DNA from: Thiotrichales bacterium
GTDB taxonomy: Bacteria > Pseudomonadota > Gammaproteobacteria > JAAZVR01
NCBI GenBank assembly: GCA_018623305.1
Contig: JAAZVR010000001.1
Coordinates: 1-27,434, forward strand
Reading direction: 5' to 3'
Length of the DNA: 27,434 nt
The notes under the pieces are model-generated. The model ran no database searches, had not been told where the DNA came from, and saw only the letters and a list, made by a program, of their open reading frames with translations. The position numbers and the translations under genes are program-made. Shown here in pieces: positions 24,724 through 27,434 of this stretch. The first letter of the stretch is position 1, and each line of letters begins with the position of its first letter.

Positions 24724-24767
24724 GTAAAATCCAGATTAAAATTAGTAATAATTTTAACGGATTTTAC
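24724..24767 (-). promoter_or_regulatory. Long interrupted hairpin between the methyltransferase gene and argS
   Basis: Outer arms GTAAAATCC (24724-24732) and GGATTTTAC (24759-24767) pair over 9 bp. Inner arms TTAAAAT (24736-24742) and ATTTTAA (24751-24757) pair over 7 bp around an 8-nt loop. The internal bulge is 3 nt on one side and 1 nt on the other. It contains the methyltransferase stop codon and ends 9 nt before the argS ATG. Without a proper U-tract it is not a standard terminator. An RNA-processing or translation-control hairpin is possible. Confidence 0.55.
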
Positions 24768-25425
24768 GCATCAAATTGAGACCATCTGCAATGGAAAGTA
24801 AGACGTTTTCAACGCGATCATCTTGAGCAATGCGCTGATTTAAAGCATCCAAAGTCAAGGCACGCTTGTCATCTTCAGGTTGAGTAACCGAGCCACTCCA
24901 AAGCGTGTTATCAATGGCGATAAAACCGCCGACTTTAATGTGCTCTAAAGCCCAATCGTAATATTGCGGGTAACTGTTTTTATCGGCATCAATAAACACA
25001 CCGTCAAACTCGCCTTCGAGCTGAGCCAAAGATTTCAGGGCCCTACCTAAATGAAGGGTGATTTTGGAGCCATGTTCTGATTGGTCAAAAAACGATTGTG
25101 CAAATTCAGCTGATTCAGGATTCGATTCCAAGGTATGGACTTCTGAACCCTCTGGCATGGATTGAGCCATCGACAAAGCTGAATAGCCCGTAAAAGTACC
25201 GATATCCACTACTCGACGCGCGCCCGTCCAAGCGACCATCATCGACAACAAACCACCGACCACTCGACCTGATAAATTATGTGGAAAGCGTTTATGTTGT
25301 TCTGTCGCCTTGACTAGGTCTGCAAGAACGCCCTGCTCTGGCGATGATTGAAAATGGCTGTACTCAAAAACATCAGGACGCACGATTTCTGCATCCCTCA
25401 TTTTCGACCAGTAATGGTTATTCAT
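24754..25425 (-). CDS. SAM-dependent O-methyltransferase, COMT/Methyltransf_3 type
   Basis: This is a 223-residue cytosolic methyltransferase of the catechol/caffeoyl-CoA O-methyltransferase-like family. The SAM motif I is VVDIGTFTGYSALSMA (72-87). VHTLESNPESAEFA gives the acidic residue that binds the ribose. FDGVFIDADKNSYPQYYDWA (139-158) and GGFIAIDNTLWSG (165-177) carry the metal-binding Asp and Asp-Asn residues typical of the divalent-cation-dependent members. AAGGAG lies about 8 nt before the ATG. The gene sits 23 nt after priA and 39 nt before argS in one direction. The substrate cannot be inferred. Confidence 0.9.
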   Translation of the reverse strand: MNNHYWSKMRDAEIVRPDVFEYSHFQSSPEQGVLADLVKATEQHKRFPHNLSGRVVGGLLSMMVAWTGARRVVDIGTFTGYSALSMAQSMPEGSEVHTLESNPESAEFAQSFFDQSEHGSKITLHLGRALKSLAQLEGEFDGVFIDADKNSYPQYYDWALEHIKVGGFIAIDNTLWSGSVTQPEDDKRALTLDALNQRIAQDDRVENVLLSIADGLNLMRKIR

Positions 25426-25448
25426 TCAAAGCTCCTTAAGCCCTTTAC

Positions 25449-27434
25449 TTAATTGATAAAAATGGGGGACACATCCCAAAAATAACGTATATTTTTACTC
25501 AATTTATTCGACTCAGAGTAGTTGCGTAGCACTCTGATATACGAGAACAATTTCGCTCGACTTTCCGCTTGCAGCAAAAGCTGGCCATAGAAACGTCCTG
25601 CCTTCCATTCCATCGGACTCGGCACAGGTCCCATTATTTCAAGCTCTGAATCGTAATAAGACGCCAGCTCTTGCGCCAAGCCCATTAACCACTGCATAAC
25701 AAGATCAGGCTGGTGCGCGCTGGCTTTAATTATAATTTGATGACTGAATGGCGGATAACCCACCATTTCACGTTCGTCTAAAATAGACTTCGCCAACGCC
25801 GAATAATCCTGTTTAAGCATCGGCTCAAAAATTGGGTGTTCAGGATAATGGGTTTGCAACCAAACCTCGCCCTGCTTTGATTCTCGACCTGCACGACCTG
25901 CGACTTGAATCACCAGTTGCGCCATAAACTCCGTGGAACGAAAATCAAAACCATACAGGCCTTGGTCCACATCCAAAATTCCGACCAACGTTACATTCGG
26001 AAAGTGATGGCCTTTTGCCAACATCTGCGTGCCAATCAAAATATCAGCGGAATGTGCTTGAGCAATTTTCTCATCCATTTCACCTTTACGAGCAGTGGTG
26101 TCTCGGTCAATTCTCAAAGCTTGCGCGTCAGGGAAATAAGCCTGCATCGCTTGCTCTAATCGCTGCGTACCAACACCCACAGGATTCAACTCTTTCTCGC
26201 CACAACTTGGACAAACAGACGGCTCCCGCTCTTCATGCCCGCAGTGATGGCATTTCAAACGATGCTGTTTTTGATGCCATGTCATATTACGATGGCAACG
26301 ATGACATTCACCTGTCCAACCGCATTCATGGCACATTAAAACCGGTGAAAATCCACGACGGTTAATAAACAACAAAACCTGCTCGCCGCGTTGAATCACC
26401 TCACCCATTCGCTCAAGCAATTTAGGCGATACCCCTTCAATCAGCTTTTTCGAGCGAATATCAATCAAGCCCATTTTTGGCAAACTTGCACCCGTTGCGC
26501 GTTGACGCAATTTCAAATGCTGATAAAGGCCTTGATGAGCGTTGTGTAAAGTTTCCAAAGAGGGTGTTGCACTGCCTAAAACCACAGGCACGTTCGATTG
26601 TGAAGCCCGCATGACCAACACATCGCGCGCGTGATAACGAAAGCCCTCTTGCTGTTTATAGGAACCATCATGCTCTTCATCAATGATGCAAAGGCCTAAA
26701 TCGGGCATTGGCGTCCAAAGTGCTGAACGCGTGCCTAAAACCACACGCGCATGGCCTTTCGAGGCGGCTGTCCAAGCGCAATGACGCTCAGAATCATTTA
26801 AACCTGAATGCAAAATCGCCATGGGCGTTTGCAAACGCGCTTTAAAACGATCAATCATTTGCGACGTCAATGAAATCTCTGGAATCAGTACCAAGACTTG
26901 TTTGCCATCCATCAAGGCCTGCTCAATTAAACGCAAATAAACTTCGGTTTTGCCACTGCCCGTCACACCATCGAGTAGGAAGGCCTTAAAGCCATGCGAA
27001 TCTTGAATCGCCTGAATCACACACTTTTGTTCTTCGGTAAGATCAGGTCGCTTGGGGTGAATCTCGCTCGACTCAGCAATACACGGCACCTCTTCAGCAA
27101 AGACTTTACCTTGCTCAACCAAGGCTTTCATCGGTGCACGCCAATCTTCGATTCGCTGGTTCACTTCGTCTTCGGTCAACGCGCCTTGGCTTAGAGTTGC
27201 AACCAAGGCCTTTTGACGATGAGCATTCGCTCGAATCTGCTCAATACCAACACCGTCCGCTAAAGCATATTTTTGAATGCCTTTCGCCCATAAAGGCGTG
27301 TTCTGGCGCAACTTAACAGGCAATGCTGTTTGCATCACCTCACCCAATGGATGCGCATAATATTTCGCCGACCAGCGGAGCAAATCCATCATCACCTGAG
27401 GCAAGGCAGGCTCATCGTCCAACACCTGAGCGGG
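25449..27434 (-). CDS. priA: Primosomal protein N' (replication-restart helicase), 5' end beyond the window
   Basis: PriA is a 3'-to-5' superfamily 2 helicase that reloads the replisome at stalled forks. The frame is open to base 27434, so the N-terminal part of the DNA-binding domain (about 70-90 residues) is cut off. About 661 codons are present. They hold Walker A GVTGSGKTEVYL, DEEHDGSYKQ (the DEAH-type box), GSATPSLETLH and the aromatic-rich loop QEGFRYHARD. The zinc-binding module follows with eight cysteines (CHECGWTGECHRCHRN, KCHHCGHEE, CPSCGE). Motifs V and VI are GTQMLAKGHHFPNVTLVGIL and QVAGRAGR. The C-terminal domain is complete. Confidence 0.97.
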   Translation of the reverse strand, partial: PAQVLDDEPALPQVMMDLLRWSAKYYAHPLGEVMQTALPVKLRQNTPLWAKGIQKYALADGVGIEQIRANAHRQKALVATLSQGALTEDEVNQRIEDWRAPMKALVEQGKVFAEEVPCIAESSEIHPKRPDLTEEQKCVIQAIQDSHGFKAFLLDGVTGSGKTEVYLRLIEQALMDGKQVLVLIPEISLTSQMIDRFKARLQTPMAILHSGLNDSERHCAWTAASKGHARVVLGTRSALWTPMPDLGLCIIDEEHDGSYKQQEGFRYHARDVLVMRASQSNVPVVLGSATPSLETLHNAHQGLYQHLKLRQRATGASLPKMGLIDIRSKKLIEGVSPKLLERMGEVIQRGEQVLLFINRRGFSPVLMCHECGWTGECHRCHRNMTWHQKQHRLKCHHCGHEEREPSVCPSCGEKELNPVGVGTQRLEQAMQAYFPDAQALRIDRDTTARKGEMDEKIAQAHSADILIGTQMLAKGHHFPNVTLVGILDVDQGLYGFDFRSTEFMAQLVIQVAGRAGRESKQGEVWLQTHYPEHPIFEPMLKQDYSALAKSILDEREMVGYPPFSHQIIIKASAHQPDLVMQWLMGLAQELASYYDSELEIMGPVPSPMEWKAGRFYGQLLLQAESRAKLFSYIRVLRNYSESNKLSKNIRYFWDVSPIFIN

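Noticed and set aside
26015..26365. A 116-codon + strand frame opposite priA
   Set aside because: It is a shadow of the zinc-module region of priA. Its Cys/His content simply mirrors the helicase codons.
1..27434. CRISPR arrays, tRNA or rRNA genes, transposases, phage genes or toxin-antitoxin pairs
   Set aside because: I looked for direct-repeat ladders, cloverleaf arms, transposase motifs and small paired genes and found none. The region is mainly housekeeping.

Overview
The window looks like chromosomal DNA of a gammaproteobacterium with GC content in the mid-40s by eye. Gene order (yqgE-ruvX-pyrB-pyrC', yggS-proC-yggT, ubiK-comM, priA-...-argS-SPOR protein), a RegB/RegA-type redox two-component system, and remnants of chemoreceptor genes would fit the sulfur-oxidising Thiomicrospira/Hydrogenovibrio group. 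That placement is inference from gene content, not from a search. Nearly all of the sequence is coding. I see no tRNA, rRNA, CRISPR array or insertion sequence.

Left part (1-8510, + strand). The 3' two thirds of purH end at a strong terminator. A decayed chemoreceptor 3' end follows, then purD. A tightly packed run comes next: purD, yqgE, ruvX, pyrB, an inactive dihydroorotase-like pyrC', an unassigned 149-aa gene, yggS, proC and yggT. Many joints are 1-8 nt overlaps, and a terminator closes the run. The theme is de novo purine and pyrimidine synthesis, proline synthesis and PLP homeostasis.

Middle (8495-16412). A broken Aer-type PAS fragment and parE lie on the minus strand. Divergent from parE is a + strand run: pdxH, ung, a RegB-like sensor kinase, a RegA-like response regulator, a YfiR-like periplasmic protein and a TonB-dependent receptor. 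These are joined by ATGA overlaps or short gaps. This is the most accessory-looking part of the window and links redox sensing to an outer-membrane receptor.

Right part (16414-27434, mostly - strand). clpB has a convincing sigma-32 heat-shock promoter. A PilZ-like gene (+) whose true start is unclear abuts ubiK-comM. A short decayed area holds a frameshifted FliL-like gene and a frameshifted small secreted peptide. The minus-strand run priA (5' cut by the window end), an O-methyltransferase, argS and a double-SPOR FtsN-like protein completes the window.

Features that ordinary annotation would miss: about five-fold over-representation of the palindrome AGGCCT (29 copies counted), two chemoreceptor remnants, a RegB homologue with a shortened ATP lid, a degenerate flavodoxin-reductase-like domain protein inside the pyr operon, a long hairpin between the methyltransferase and argS, and a 19-bp operator-like palindrome upstream of ubiK.
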